This document shows, piece by piece, positions 47,265 to 59,999 of a stretch of 64,000 nt of DNA. Source of the DNA: Dasypus novemcinctus. Taxonomy: Eukaryota > Chordata > Mammalia > Cingulata > Dasypodidae. How positions within the stretch are numbered: position 1 is the stretch's first letter; each line of letters opens with the position of its first letter. The notes under the pieces are model-generated. The model was not told the origin of the DNA and did no database searches. It saw only the letters and a program-made list of their open reading frames with translations. A program made the translations under genes and the position numbers. Where the stretch lies: assembly GCF_030445035.2 (NCBI RefSeq), contig NC_092216.1, positions 18,043,405 to 18,107,404 of the forward strand. The letters run 5' to 3'.

Positions 47265-48660
47265 TCAACTTGGTCGTCTATTCCTAGGCTATAAGTTTTA
47301 ATGCATTCCTTAAATGTGGTGATATGACTACCTTTAAACCTGTTAGCTGAAAATCAACCTAATGCTTCCTTTCCAGGTGCTCAAGTAAATGAATTTCATA
47401 GATGTATATATCATTTAACAAAAACTTCAAAATAATCAGTAATAAACAACTCAGTTACTTTTAGCCTGGAAATGTATATATGTCACAGTGACACAGCTAC
47501 TACTTGACAGTCATTCAGATACTTCTTTGTACCGTTTTTGGAAATCAGCTACTTTAAATGCAGACTAGATAAAGCATCCATGGTAGCACTAAACAATTGA
47601 AAAAAAATTAGCATTACTCGTTTTTGGAAATCAGCTACTTTAAATGCAGACTAGATAAAGCATCCATGGTAGCACTAAACAATTGAAAAAAAATTAGCAT
47701 TACTACTTATAAACAAAATACTTTGAAAGAGTCTGTACCGAGCTTGAAACACATTAATTTAGAACAGGTAATTAAAATTTACATGCTCCCTATTTAAAAA
47801 TGAAGTCTGATGAAATTTTAGAAAGTAACTTTCATATGCTTTTTCTACATAATTCTTCTGTCACATAAAGCTTCAAGTAGCCTATACTGAGTTGGTTAAA
47901 ACAAAAGGGATTAACACCCAAAATGCAGATTCCACATCAGTCCTGACAGTGATACTTATAACCACATGGTCCATTAAAAAAAATGATACACATGAGATAA
48001 AGTAAATATAAATTCAGTTATTCATCATAAAATAAAAGTTAAATGAAATTAACCACTTGAGATACTAAAATGTCTATTAAACACTGGTTACACAAAAATA
48101 AAGCAGGTTGAATACCCTTTAATTGTAAATCATTCCTATGTAACAGTTACCAAAACTAGTTGTTCAAAACAATGGTTCTGTGACACTTATTCTTTATGCT
48201 CACTTTTGACTATACGAAGTTTTTATGTTTGTATGGCCTGTCAATGAATGTTATACCTAGTGCACATACTGTCCTGTTTTTGTACATTCTTGAAATTACA
48301 TATTTATGAATTCTGTAATTTTAATGCCTTTTAAAATTGTTATTTAGAGATATTTCATCATTTTGAAATTAAGGCCAAAATCAGTGGAGAGATTGTGTGT
48401 ATGTGTACATGCACTGAATAAATTCATAATGTCTTTAATAGAAATTCCAAAGAATACTTTTTATTTCTATGATGTCAGCGACATATCACTACTCATCTTT
48501 TTAGAGGGTTTAAGTGGTACAACTGCACAAGGTTCAATGCTGTAATAAAAATTATTTGTGGCTTTTGGATCAAAGTTGCCTATAAAAAATGGCATCAGAA
48601 ATTAAGGATTCCTTCTTCTGTTATTTAACTTTATAAAAAATAAACTATGGAAATAAAACA
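47265..48660. other. No recognised gene
   Basis: AT-rich sequence apart from the 86-bp tandem duplication. No frame longer than about 60 codons. Confidence 0.4.
47533..47704. repeat. Perfect 86-bp tandem duplication
   Basis: Units 47533-47618 and 47619-47704 are identical over all 86 bases, including an eight-A run. Perfect identity implies a very recent event or an assembly artefact. Confidence 0.95.
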
Positions 48661-48682
48661 TTGAAAAAAAAAGCAATTATTG

Positions 48683-49490
48683 TCCCAAAAATGCCCCCAT
48701 ATCACAACTCTTCTTCCCTCTCCCAGCCCTCAGCAGCTCCTGTGGGCACTCTCCCATTGCTACATTCACAATAATTCTTTAGTAGAATAAAACTTAGTCT
48801 ACTCTAATCCATATATTATTCCCCCATCCTGAGGACCCTGGGATGGCAATGTCCACCCCACCTCTAAATTGAGAGGGGGCTTAGATCCCACATGGCTGAT
48901 AGATGGGATTCTCCTGCTTGCAGATAGACTCTCTTGGTTCCCTGGTGTGGTGGCCAACCATCCTTACCCCTGTTAGCTGACCTGGGTAAGTCCAATGAAC
49001 TGAGACTAGGATTTGCAACTCTGCTGAGGCTCAGGGCCCAGCTGGCACATGGCCAGTCCAGAGATTTAAGTCTTCTGAATATATACCAACCCCAGGGCCA
49101 ACACAGTAAAAGTGACAGATTCAGTAAAAGTGACAGAATAGACATGTGTATAGAAGTCACATCTGAATCCAACTGCATCACACTTAGGAACACAAATTCC
49201 AAAGTGGGGCCCACTGGCAAGGCATTATATGTCACGCCTTAACTCACTGAATGGGTTGGGAGATAGTGTAAACTACAATGGAAACTATAATCCATGCAGT
49301 GTAGCAAAATCCCAAAATGTATTCATCAAATGCAATGCATGTGCCACAACAATGAAAGAAGTTGTTGATGTGGGCGGAGTGGGGACAGGGAGTAGAGAGT
49401 GGGGAGTGGGATATACAGGAAATTCCTATATTTTTAAATGTCACATTTTGTGTCATCTATATATCTTTTAAAAAAAAAAAGATATAAAAG
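48683..49490 (+). mobile_element. 5'-inverted L1 3' end
   Basis: Positions 48683 to about 49222 are antisense L1 3' UTR and about 49223-49480 are the downstream part in sense, with an A tail. Relative to other copies only a short piece is missing at the junction (near 'ttatatgtcacgcc'). I could not define a convincing target duplication. Confidence 0.65.
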
Positions 49491-49494
49491 CTCA

Positions 49495-50675
49495 CTATCA
49501 ATCCTTCTCTCATTGAAACTGAGTTAAAATTTTGGTTATACTAATGCACTGTTATTTGTCTGTAATTTACTATCCCCAGAAATCTCTTTCCAACTGCAAG
49601 TCTCATTGCCTTAGCCAGTACTCAGAACTAAGCATATGAGGCACTGGGGGAAGTAAATAAAGAAGAGAAATGATAGGATGATTGAACTGTTTTCTCTGTT
49701 TTGTAAGAGAAAACTATTTAAGATTGAAATGGTGAAAGATTATTTTTACTTCTTTATAATTTATCCTCAATTGTACCCATTATTAATTTATGAAGGCAAA
49801 TAACAAATCATAAAGATAATTATTTTTATTAGAGTTGTACTTTGAAAGAACAAAACAATCTAGGCCAAAGTGAAATAACTGCAGCATATGGACAATCTTA
49901 TGTCCAGAAAAGGCTATCTAAAATGTTACTTATCAATGATAAAAGATATTGGGCCTATTTCAGAAGTTATAACAATTATAAATATTTAATCTTGCCTTTA
50001 AAAGTTTATCTATTTAAAATGTTCACCAACTAAACTGGTGACTATATTTCAATCACATGTCCTGCCATGATTCTTCCAAAGTAAGTTTTGATGGAAGTTC
50101 TGGCTTTGAGACCTATCTTCACTTCTACCCATCTATCATCTTAATCTGATTGTTATGAACACCTCTGTCTTAAGAGGTGTTCCCGAACTATTCTTTATAG
50201 AGGATGTTGTACAACACTGATTATTGAAATTTATTGAATCTCCTGATTGTTATATTTTTTCAACGAGTTTTCCTCACCTAAGCCAACAATAAAGCTGCTT
50301 TTCATCAAATAATACAATGATGATATCTAGTTTAAATGTCCAAAAAGTGCCTAGAATTTTTGTCTTAATTGGTAGGTACAGACTGGACACTTAAAAAGTT
50401 TTTCAGAGTGGAGGCATAGAAGTTGGTTATATTACTATATTTGGACCACTTACAATGGAATTTAGAAATAGTAAAGTATCAAGAGTTTATTGCCAAACAT
50501 GATTCAAAACACAGTTCTTAGCTTATGAAAGTTTAAGAATGATAAGCTCTTTTATTTTAAAACAATTTTCTGAAAACTATTCTTAAATAGAACTTCAAAG
50601 TCATTATACTATTTTTTTTTTAATTTTTAAGATGGATGTCACATACATATTTCTTCAAAACTTAATTTATAGTTT
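49495..50675. other. No recognised gene
   Basis: AT-rich sequence between an L1 and the endogenous retrovirus. A 63-codon frame (49842-50033) carries nothing I recognise. Confidence 0.4.
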
Positions 50676-50681
50676 ATGTTC

Positions 50682-51123
50682 TGTAGGAAACAAAGGCATG
50701 TTGTTTCCATGGAAGCAAGTTATTCCTTGACCACTGAGTCATGCTGTCTCCATAGCTACACGTGCAGGTCATAAATCTAGCAAGGAGATGTGTACACTCA
50801 GGTGGAATGAGGACTAGGTAGAACAGGGCAACCTGGGCAACAAGATTTATGGGTATGCTTTCTCAACAATATAATAGAACACTGAAATTTTGTACTTTGA
50901 GTGATAATCATAGATTTTGATCCATTTGTTACACAGGTTGAGGTAATGGGAATGGTTAGCTAGGATAGTTGCTGGTTCTCACAATTGCTTGGGGTATATA
51001 AAGAAGGCCCTGAGATTAATAAACTTGTCCAATGAGCTTGAGGCTCCAATGCTCTCAGATCCCCTGATCCCAATCTCTCTTTGTCCTTCATTCCCAAAAC
51101 CCTTTGGGTCTGCAACTCTGACA
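50682..51123 (+). repeat. 5' LTR of the class II ERV
   Basis: 442 bases, TGTAGGAAAC to TCTGACA. TATATAAA (50995-51002) is followed 15 bases later by AATAAA (51018-51023), so the poly(A) signal probably lies in U3. Confidence 0.9.
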
Positions 51124-51125
51124 TC

Positions 51126-51143
51126 TGGTGCCCAACGTGGGAC
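51126..51143 (+). other. Primer binding site, tRNA-Lys type
   Basis: TGGTGCCCAACGTGGGAC begins two bases after the LTR. It matches the tRNA-Lys(1,2) primer-site pattern used by betaretroviruses at about 16 of 18 positions. Confidence 0.85.
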
Positions 51144-51300
51144 CTGAAGAAGTGACAGCAGCAGAGATTCTTCCATGGCAATATCGGAAACACGGAAACT
51201 GAAAACCTTCTTGAAAGGTTGAGGCATCCATCGAAAGGTGACTCGAGTCTGACAATACAGTGGTAAGAATCTTAATTTTGCTGTCCACTAGCATCAGGGT

Positions 51301-52760
51301 ATGGGAAATCAACAGGATGTCTGGAAGAATATTCACAGGTTCTAAAGACTCTTAGATACTGTCAGAGTCTCAGTGAAAACTGTTGATTTCCTTGAACTTC
51401 TTGCTGTAGAACAAAAACACTGTTATTGGTTTCAGCCACAAGGAAAAAGTCTTTTAAATTTTAAACATTGCAAACAGGTAATGAAGGCACTATATAGCGC
51501 ATACCAGAGAGGAGAGACTATACCACTGTTGCTGTGGGCTTTAGGCCAACTGATTGCAGCAGCCTTAGATCTGCTGCAGTCTGAAGTGGGGGAGGAGGAA
51601 ATTACCATCTTTTACAGGGAGCCCCTTGACATGGGCCATCAGAGTGAGGACAGGGAGGAAATAGAGGACAAGGATGAGGATGAGCCCCCCAATGAGAAAG
51701 AAACACCCCTTTGTGCCTAAGCAGATGTCTAAATTGAATATTTCTAAAGCCAGCATTTACCCTAATTTCTGTAATGTAACCCCTACAGTCCCCCCGATTA
51801 CAATGCCGACAGCCCTGGGAATATTTACTGATACCATTGACACCAGGCCCTACACTAACAATGTACCTAATCCAGTTCCATCTACTCCTTAATGTGTTGT
51901 TTGCTGCAAGGATCTCAACAGGGGGATCCTGAAGCAATGTGATTACTAACAGCTTTCCCAGTAACCATTCAACAAGTTCACCCAGATGCAAACAGCCCTC
52001 AAGGGGGATATAATTTTCATCATGAACCCCTGCCATTTAAAATTCTGAAGAACTTAAACAAGGCTGTGCACAATTTGGAACTAATAGTCCTTACACTTTT
52101 GGCCTAGTGCCTGGGCTGGCTCAAGCTGACCAACTTATCCCCTGGGATTGGGACATGCTGGCTAGAACTGTTTTAAGCTTGGCTGAGTTTTTGCAATTTA
52201 AAACCTGGTGGACAGAAGCCAATACGATTGTGCACTGTAACACAATACAGATTCTCCCATTCTTTCTGCTGAACAATTATTGGGTATTGGTGATTGGTCT
52301 GGAATTCAAAGACAGCTCCAATACAATGATCAGGCCATAACACAAGTGTGCAATTCATGTTTGGCAGCTTGGAAATGGATTTGTACACCTGGAAAACCTG
52401 CTCAATCTTTTGCCAAAGTGATCCAGGGAGTTAATGAAATATAAATGGAATTTGTAGCCCAATTAACTGACATTTTGATGAAAACAATAAAGATTCCAGA
52501 AGCAAGAGAGGTAATTTTGTAAATGCTTGCTTTTGATCATGCTAACAGTGAATGTAAAAAGGCAATTTGACCCTTGAAGGCAGCAGGAGGTTCAACTCAA
52601 GATTATATTAAGGCTTCTCAGGATATTGACTCTATGGCTCATCAGATGGTGGTGTTGGCCACAGCCTTTTAAGGTATCTCAAAGGAGGAGAGAAAGGAAA
52701 TTGTTTTAAATGTGCAAAGCCTGGTCACTATCAGAAAGAATGTAGATCTTTCAAGCCCTA
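51301..52760 (+). pseudogene. ERV gag remnant
   Basis: Starts with an ATG followed by Gly-Asn-Gln, a potential N-myristoylated matrix end. A stop falls at codon 15 (51343-51345), after which the same frame stays open to 51720, then shifts. A capsid-like stretch (about 52080-52220) contains PWDWDMLARTVLSLAEF. A nucleocapsid zinc knuckle C-x2-C-x4-H-x4-C is intact at 52702-52743. A plausible splice donor (cagtggtaagaa, about 51257-51268) lies upstream. The product cannot be made. Confidence 0.75.
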
Positions 52761-52999
52761 GACCATTGTCTGTAGAGGATGAAAAAGAATTGGCATTGGT
52801 AGAGGATTGAATCTCTCAAGGGCAATTAACACAAATAGAACCTGGCAAATCTATTGATTTGCTTATTTCTCAACCCCTCAATCTCCTACAGCTTTATTTT
52901 GGCAAGAAGGTATATTAGAATTTTTTTTTTTTACCTAATAATAAAAGAGATTGCAGACATATCTCCAAAAATTATTTAGCAAAATGCTGTGTTAGATTA

Positions 53000-54240
53000 T
53001 TACAATTAAAGGGGTCTGATCCAGACAGAATTATTTGTGATCTTTCTCATAAATAAATTGAACGCATATATAACTAATCCTCAATGGCAAATTGCTATTC
53101 ATAATTTTCAAGGCATTATTGATAATCATTATCCTACTTCCAAACTGTTAATGTTCTTATGAGGAACCACTTGGATTTTACCAAAAATTGTGAAACTGTT
53201 CCTATTGAAAATGCTCATACCGTATTTACTGATGGTAGTACTAATGGAAAAGCAGAGTTGTTACCTCTCAAAAAGAACAGGTATTCATCTGCTCACCGCA
53301 CAGAGATTTCAACCATCATTAAGGTTTCACAAATGTTTCAGGAGCCCTTGAATATTGTCTCTGATTCTAAATATGTGTGTTGAAACAGCTCATATTTTTA
53401 TTACTGATGAATTGTCTCTACTTTTTGCTGACCTTCAAGCCCTCATTTGGCAAAGAAGTCAGCCCATATATATTACTCATATCTGGTCTCATTCTTCCCT
53501 TCCTGGTCTCTAGCTACCCAAAATGCCCAAGCTGATCTGTTAGTGGGATGTTTGCAGGATGCAACTAAATATTATGCATTGACTCATATTACTAATAAGG
53601 GACCTAGACATAAATTTCCTCAATTGACAAAACATCAAGCTCAAGAGATTATTAATAGCTGTCCCATTTATGGACCCTTGGCCACAGTGCCCTTTCAGGC
53701 TGGAACTAATCCCAGAAGCCTAGCTCCTAATCAACTGTGGCAGATGGATGTTACATACCCTCATTTGGTAAATTACAATATGTTCATGTCTGTACTGACA
53801 CTCTCATTTTTGTGGGCTACTGCACAAAGTGGTGAATGTTTTCATCACACTCATTCTCATTTGTGGTCTACTTTAGCTGTGATGGAATGTCCCTTGAAAA
53901 TTAAAACTGATAATGGCCCTTCTTACACCAGTAAGCCTTTTGCTTCCTTTTGTTCTACGTATGCTATTGAGCATGTTACTAGTTCCTTATAATCCTACAA
54001 GTCAAGCCATATTTGAACACTGCCACCATACCCTAAAAACTATGCTTTTAAAACAAAAAGGAGGAGATGATGGTATAACACCAAACGATCAATTGGCAAA
54101 AGCCTTACTTACTTTAAATTTTCTTAATGTTTTAATTCATTTACACCTGTGGAATGTCACTTTGGAAAATATAAAAAATCTACAGTGGACACTGGAAATG
54201 AAGATCAACCAATATTCTGGAAAGATATTTTAAGCAATGA
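53000..54240 (+). pseudogene. ERV pol remnant: RT tail, RNase H, integrase
   Basis: Only the connection segment of RT survives (about 53000-53160). The RNase H part (53159-53383) shows TDGS, HRTE and SDSKY, i.e. the acidic residues. In integrase (53447-54233) two of the four zinc ligands are Tyr: the His-x3-His reads Tyr-x3-His and the Cys-x2-Cys reads Cys-x2-Tyr. The core Asp residues (D of WQMDV at 53747, D of TDNGP near 53909) remain. The catalytic Glu lies in another frame. Several stops occur. Protease and the RT catalytic domain are absent. Confidence 0.75.
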
Positions 54241-54289
54241 ATGGAAAAGAGACAGGATTAAAGTATGGAGGTGAGACTATGCACTTGTC

Positions 54290-55950
54290 ATTTCAGAAAA
54301 TGGAAAGCAAATTTGGCTACCTTGAAGAGGATTAAGCTGTGGAATGAAGAGATGGTGTCTCCGACAACTTATGATGGTGATCATAAGTAATGAGAAAGCT
54401 GCGGGTAATTACACCTATTGGGCCTATATACCTAACCCCCCATTACTTACAGTGTTAACCTGGAAAGATCCATCCTTTCCCTTTTATCTGAATAAGACCC
54501 ATATATTCCCTAGACCAACTGATGATAGGTTACCAATTAAGCCCCATGAGGAAGGACAAAGAATCTATAATCTCATAAAACTATTTGATTATTGACCCCT
54601 ATGCATTGGTAACCATCCTCCATGTATGTATGTTAAAAATTGGACTATGATTATCTTCAAAAAAAATAATACTATGTCTTTAGTGACGTTATTTCCTTCT
54701 CATAATTATATGGTGACTAAAAAACTTACCTATAACTATTCCTATGGGATAGTGTGGGAAAGTGCCCCTATGGGGAGTCCCACCAAATATAATGGCAGAT
54801 TTATTTGGTATGGCCTAAATAGTAAAGGACAGCAAATTAGTAATATGAAATATCCCTTTCAGGAATCCCTTGCTTTGGATGAAAAAATAATTTTTACCAA
54901 AAATAATAGTGTTTGGAAATATAAAGGGAAATGGATCCCTTCTCCATGGTGTAATATTACATCTATGCATAATCAAAAGAATTTGTGGATAAGTTTTTCC
55001 GGGAATAGAACCTACTACAGAATGGATTGAGAATAAGAGTAAGAATTGTCAATATTTGCATTTAAATCAAACTCATCATTTTCAATCATAAGAGATCATT
55101 ATGTGTTTGTGGTTGGAAAACTATAACTAAGAATGCTCTATTTTATAAAAGTGGGGCATTGTATACCAATTCGAGAATATTTTACAGAATGGAGAGTTCA
55201 TTATAATGGCTCAAAGGTGGCGGGAAGTGTGGATTCCAGTACAACTGAACCAAATTTGGCAATTGTCACATAAGAGTCAACTGCTGTTCCATATGGCTCA
55301 AGAAATCCTGAAGCGCTCAAAGTGATCTGTGGGACTGTTAGTAGCTGGCATATTGGGACTGATTGCGGTTATTGCAGCTGCTGCTACAGCTACCATGGCC
55401 TTACACGAGACTGTGCAAACTCAGCACTATGTGCATGATTGGCATAACAATGCTAGTGACTTATGGCATAGTCAAGAATATATTGATGGAGAATTAAACA
55501 ATAGAGTTAATGATCTATAATCAGCAGTTTTACATCTTGGAGATCAAGTATATAACTTAAATTTACTTAAGAGGTTTAAAATGTGATTGGAATGAGAGTA
55601 ATTTTTGTATTACTTCACTTTCTTATAACAATTCTGTTTGGTAAAAGATAAAAAAATCATTTGATAGGTCATAAGAGTAATGTCATTAGAAACAGAAGAA
55701 TTACAGAAAAAGATATTAGAAATGTCTCATAATCAGATTTATGTAGCTGATGATAAGGATATCATTAATGATTTGATTTCTCATTTCAATAAGTTTAATA
55801 CCGTAAATTGGTGGAAGTCTCAACATTTTTTAATCAGCATTAGGAATAGGACTTTACGTGTTAATCTTGTTGCTCATTGTTGCTGCTGGCCTGGGACGAA
55901 GTGTTTGCTGAAGACTGCACCATGTGAATGCTACAGGAAAAGCCAATAAT
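54290..55950 (+). pseudogene. ERV env remnant (surface and transmembrane parts)
   Basis: Surface-subunit pieces at 54344-54595 and 54626-55030 include several N-x-S/T glycosylation sites. The transmembrane part has a hydrophobic fusion-peptide-like segment near 55330-55400 (GLLVAGILGLIAVIAAA), a helical region to 55520, a C-x7-C loop at 55582-55608 in another frame, and a Trp-rich segment near the membrane (55805-55825). Stops and shifts split it into at least four frames. No functional envelope can be produced. Confidence 0.7.
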
Positions 55951-56069
55951 TTGGTACTTGCAAGAACCTTGCAATGAGTACCCCATGGTGAGTGTGCTTG
56001 GCTGGCAGTCAATGAGAGCTAAGACTCTCAGAGGAGGGCAATATAAGACAGGTACAGGCACCCTTACTA

Positions 56070-56086
56070 AAACAAAAAGGTGGAAA
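56070..56086 (+). other. Polypurine tract
   Basis: The purine-rich run aacaaaaaggtggaaa ends directly at the 3' LTR start, the expected plus-strand primer position. Confidence 0.75.
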
Positions 56087-56494
56087 TGTGGGAAACAAAG
56101 GCATGTTGTTTCCATGGAAGCAAGTTATTTCCTTGACCACCGAGTCATGCTGTCTCCATAGCTATATGTGCAGGTCATAAATCTAGCAAGGGGATGTGTA
56201 CATTCAGGTGGAATGAGGACTAGGTAGAACAGGACAACCTGGGCAACAAGATTTATGGGTATGCTTTCTCAACAAAATAATAGATTTTGATCCATTGTGT
56301 TATAAAAGTTGAGGTAATGGGAATAGTTAGCAAGGATATTTGCTGGTTCTCATGATTGCTTAGAGTATATAAAGAAGCCCCTAAGATTAATAAACTTGCC
56401 TGATGAGCTTGAGGCTTCAATGCTCTCAGATCCCCTGATCCCAAACTCTCTTTGTCTTTCATTCTCAATACCCTTCGGGTCCATGACTCCAACA
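56087..56494 (+). repeat. 3' LTR of the class II ERV
   Basis: 408 bases, TGTGGGAAAC to CTCCAACA. Collinear with the 5' LTR except for a block of about 35 bases missing after 'aacaaaataatag'. TATA and AATAAA elements are conserved. Confidence 0.9.
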
Positions 56495-56500
56495 ATGTTC

Positions 56501-59075
56501 TAATCATTTCTAGATCTCATAAGTCTTACTAAAATCTTCTAATCAAGTATTTGGGTTAGTGTTTCTTGTTATGCTTCAAAGAATACACACACACACAAAT
56601 TCTGCAATGTTCTACAGTTTGTATAATCTCCACATTATTCACTAATTCTCTTGATGGTTATAGTTAGTAGATTGTGTCCTGACTAGATTTATAAAGTAAT
56701 TTTAAGTATACCTAACTAGTCTGCCAAACTTTCACATTCATATTTGCTCTATTTAATCTTACTTAAAATTGGCAATGGGGTATGTTACAGTAGATAGTCT
56801 TTTGATGTTTCTAAAGTAATTGTAGGCTAATATAAAAAAGGATCAATTAAAACCAAGAATTGAGAACGAGAAAAAACTGTCTTATAATATAACAAAACAT
56901 ATAAATATCATTCTTTTAATGAATGTCTTTTTTTTTTTGAAATAAAGAAGTCTCTGCTGACTAGAATTCTATATTGTCTATCTTATATAATCCATACAAG
57001 TGATGGTATTTAGTTTCCTGTTTTGATTTCTTCTATAGCAGGGCAAGAAAAAAATCAAGGACTCTTACAAAGCAACATTATGGCAGGATCCTTGTAGATT
57101 TTTATATTCAACCCTAAAGTTTTTTAAGTTTTTACCCATACCCAATTTACAAAAGCATCTATATATTTTAGTGATTTGCCTTTATGACTTTCCAAAGCAT
57201 TTACAAGTCCTTCTAAAGCATTTGCCCTTTAACTTCTATGGAAAGGATAGCTTCTTCACCATTCTTGTCAGTTTATAAAACATTAAATTACTAAGTTATA
57301 AAACTAGGATAAACAAGTCTAGGAATAGATAAATGACTTTATAAGCAAACAATCCAACCAAAAGAAGCAACAGTATATGTACATGTTTAAGTATGGTTCA
57401 TTGTTAATGAGTGTTCAATGCTGTGAACATCAGAAATTATATAGTAGTAAGTAAATAAAAGAATACCACTTAAAATGGTGAGCTGAGTAAGTGAAATCAT
57501 ATGAGTGCCTCCACTGCAGCATACTGCTATAATAAACTGAGATTACTAAAAGTATAAGATGTATTTCTCAGTATAAAAAATGACATAAGGAAATGAGTTT
57601 AAAATGCAGAAAGCTAGTATGATTTGTAATCTCTATTTTCATAGATATTTTAGGTTACAAGCACACATTTTTAAAATTGAAACCCCACCAAATTATGAAA
57701 TATTCAAAATCAAGAACTAAAAAAAGAAAAATGCAGGACAATAACACAGCCTACAAATTAAGAGCTTAATGATAAATTTTCCCAAGTAAAACTACTTTTT
57801 AATCTTCCAAATCTAATATAGGACCATGAAGTGAAAGTTTCTACCAGAACTGTAACCTCAAGTAACATCTCTCAAATCTGTAAAACCAAAAAATGGTTTA
57901 ATACCTTATCATTATGTATGGTTTACCAAATAATAGAGTCTACTCATCTCGAAAGGTCAACTTCTTTCAAATCACAGTCAGCATTTATCTGCAGTTGTCT
58001 GTCACACCTCTCAATCTTGTCATTTCCTCAGTATAGGAAGAAAGGACCCAAAATAACAATTGAGGCTAAGGCATTATCAAGCCCATTTATTTAAGAACTG
58101 TTTTCATCTTAAGTATTCCAATTCAGTATTACCAAAAACATGGCCTCAAGTTAGGGTATGTTTAAGAAGTCCTGTATGTCTGTTTTTTAAAGATGTAGAC
58201 AGGAAAAATGGGGATATCCAAATGGCCACACAAAAATATAAAGCAAACTATGCATATAAAGAGGTGGGCTATATTAACAGTGTTCTATAATACAAAAAAA
58301 CTGTAACAACTCTTTAATCACAGAAAACTAATATTTTATTGTATATATTTTTATGGCAAGGGAAACTATAACAACCAACCTTTTAAACTGGCATTAGCAA
58401 AGATGATGATTACAACAGCAGTTATTTTAATGAATGTCTAGTATGTGGCAGATTTGTTTATTCTTTCTTCATAACAATTCTTTAGGTAGGTACATATATC
58501 ACCCCCAATTTGTAGGTGAAGAAACTTGGGCACAAAGAGATTACATATTTTTCCCTAGGTCATAAAACAAGAAATTGAGCCAGAATTTACACATGAATAT
58601 AAATTCTCTACTGTTTTCTTTTTCTAGATCAAAAGAACAATTAATGTAGCACATGTACTCTTTCATCAATTTTATCATCATAGAAATTATTTTAAATGAT
58701 AAAAAGTTCACTTTATTTTTTATTTTCCTTGGTGTGCTTTATTTCTTTACTGTATTTGTATAGTAAACAATAAAGTCAAGGAGTAGAACTTAAATACTTG
58801 GATAAGGAAGCTTTTAGCAAGATTTTCATTAGACTGCCAAAGGTTAAGTCAATTGTAAGGCAGATCTCAACATATCTGCCTTATAATAATAATACCTGTG
58901 CCAAAGCATTTAGTTTGCTAAATGTTAACTTTAGTTAACTGAATGTTAAGTAATAGTGAAGGAAAATGAACAAAAGGTTTCTTAAGTCACAGCATTGTAA
59001 TATGCCATTAAGCATTATCATCAGAGTAACTGTGGATGCCCAATGAATTAGCAGAATCAAAATAAAATAAAGTTA
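56501..59075. other. No recognised gene
   Basis: AT-rich sequence. Frames up to 87 codons (57831-58094) show no known motif. Confidence 0.4.
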
Positions 59076-59077
59076 GG

Positions 59078-59188
59078 TGGGGAGCAGATGTAGCTCAGTG
59101 GTGGAGTGCTTGCATCCCATGTACAAGGTCCAAGGTTCAATCCCTGATACTTCTAATAAATCAATAAAAAAGAAATAAAAAAAACAAG
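59078..59188 (+). mobile_element. DAS-type tRNA-Ala-like SINE
   Basis: The best-preserved short SINE here. Its head, ggagcagatgtagctcagtg, then gtggagtgcttgc and ggttcaatcccTGATA, retains tRNA-like A and B boxes. An A-rich tail follows. The head resembles tRNA-Ala but lacks a tRNA 3' half, so it is not a tRNA gene. Confidence 0.8.
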
Positions 59189-59990
59189 TGATACGAGACA
59201 AAATATTAACACTATAGTAATTACAATACCTTAAAATGCTAAGGAGAAAAGTCATTTAGAAATATTAATTAGGAATTACATATTCCTTTCCTATGGGCAA
59301 GTCATGTGATATTAACGTGGTTTATTAATAGTTTAAAACGTATTTCTCAGCTTTTATAATAAAGATTTAGTGATTTATTTCAAAGCTCTAAATAGTAAGA
59401 CTACTTTCTCAGGATCCTGTGGAAAAAACACTTTTTTTCCATATCAGAAAAAGCAAGTACCTGAAGGAGCTCTTCTGTTCCTTCCTATGTTTTTTTATAG
59501 AGATGTTTTAGACTGAAGTGAATAATGAAGTTGAATGATGAGCCTGGATAAGGCATTATCATAGTAGACTTTATAATTCCATTTGTTTACGATTTTTTTT
59601 TAAAATGTCATTGTCAATGAGGTATTTCCAAACCACTAAGAGAACCACTAAGCACTTACCAATAAGATTCCAAAATTCTACTCATAGCATTTAATAAAAC
59701 CAAAGGAAAAAAGTCTATCTCTGAAAGTTAAACAATACTTTACAAAAATATGGAATATTTTCATGGAGATACCTCAAGAATCTCTGTCATTCAAGAGGTG
59801 CTTGGGATTCTATTTCTGAGAATTAGAGTACTTACTATTTTACCAGTCACCTCAACTGCACTTCTGATTTACTGTCGTACATTTTTTATACGATTACATA
59901 CACAAATAATACAGATTCATAAAGAAATATGCATAGCATCTTTTTACATTCCAGTCTCTTTAAAAGGACAGAGAGACAAAAAGCTGAAAT
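59189..59990. other. No recognised gene
   Basis: AT-rich sequence. An 80-codon frame at 59750-59992 has no recognisable motif. Confidence 0.4.
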
Positions 59991-59999
59991 GAAAACTAT

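Larger units (their letters stand above)
50682..56494 (+). mobile_element. Class II (betaretrovirus-like) ERV, internally deleted
   Basis: A 5.8-kb provirus with two LTRs, a Lys-tRNA-type primer site, gag, partial pol, env and a polypurine tract. A perfect 6-base duplication atgttc flanks it (50676-50681 and 56495-56500), as expected for this class. It is several kb shorter than a full betaretrovirus because protease and most of RT are missing. All frames carry stops or shifts. The LTRs differ at roughly 9% of positions by eye, plus a deletion of about 35 bases in the 3' copy, so the insertion is old. Confidence 0.9.

Noticed and set aside
54344-55030. Functional captured retroviral envelope gene (syncytin-like)
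   Set aside because: Surface and transmembrane parts are split across several frames by stops and shifts; no continuous env frame exists.
59078-59145. tRNA-Ala gene
   Set aside because: Has A and B boxes but no tRNA 3' half or acceptor stem, and runs into an A-rich tail: a SINE head.
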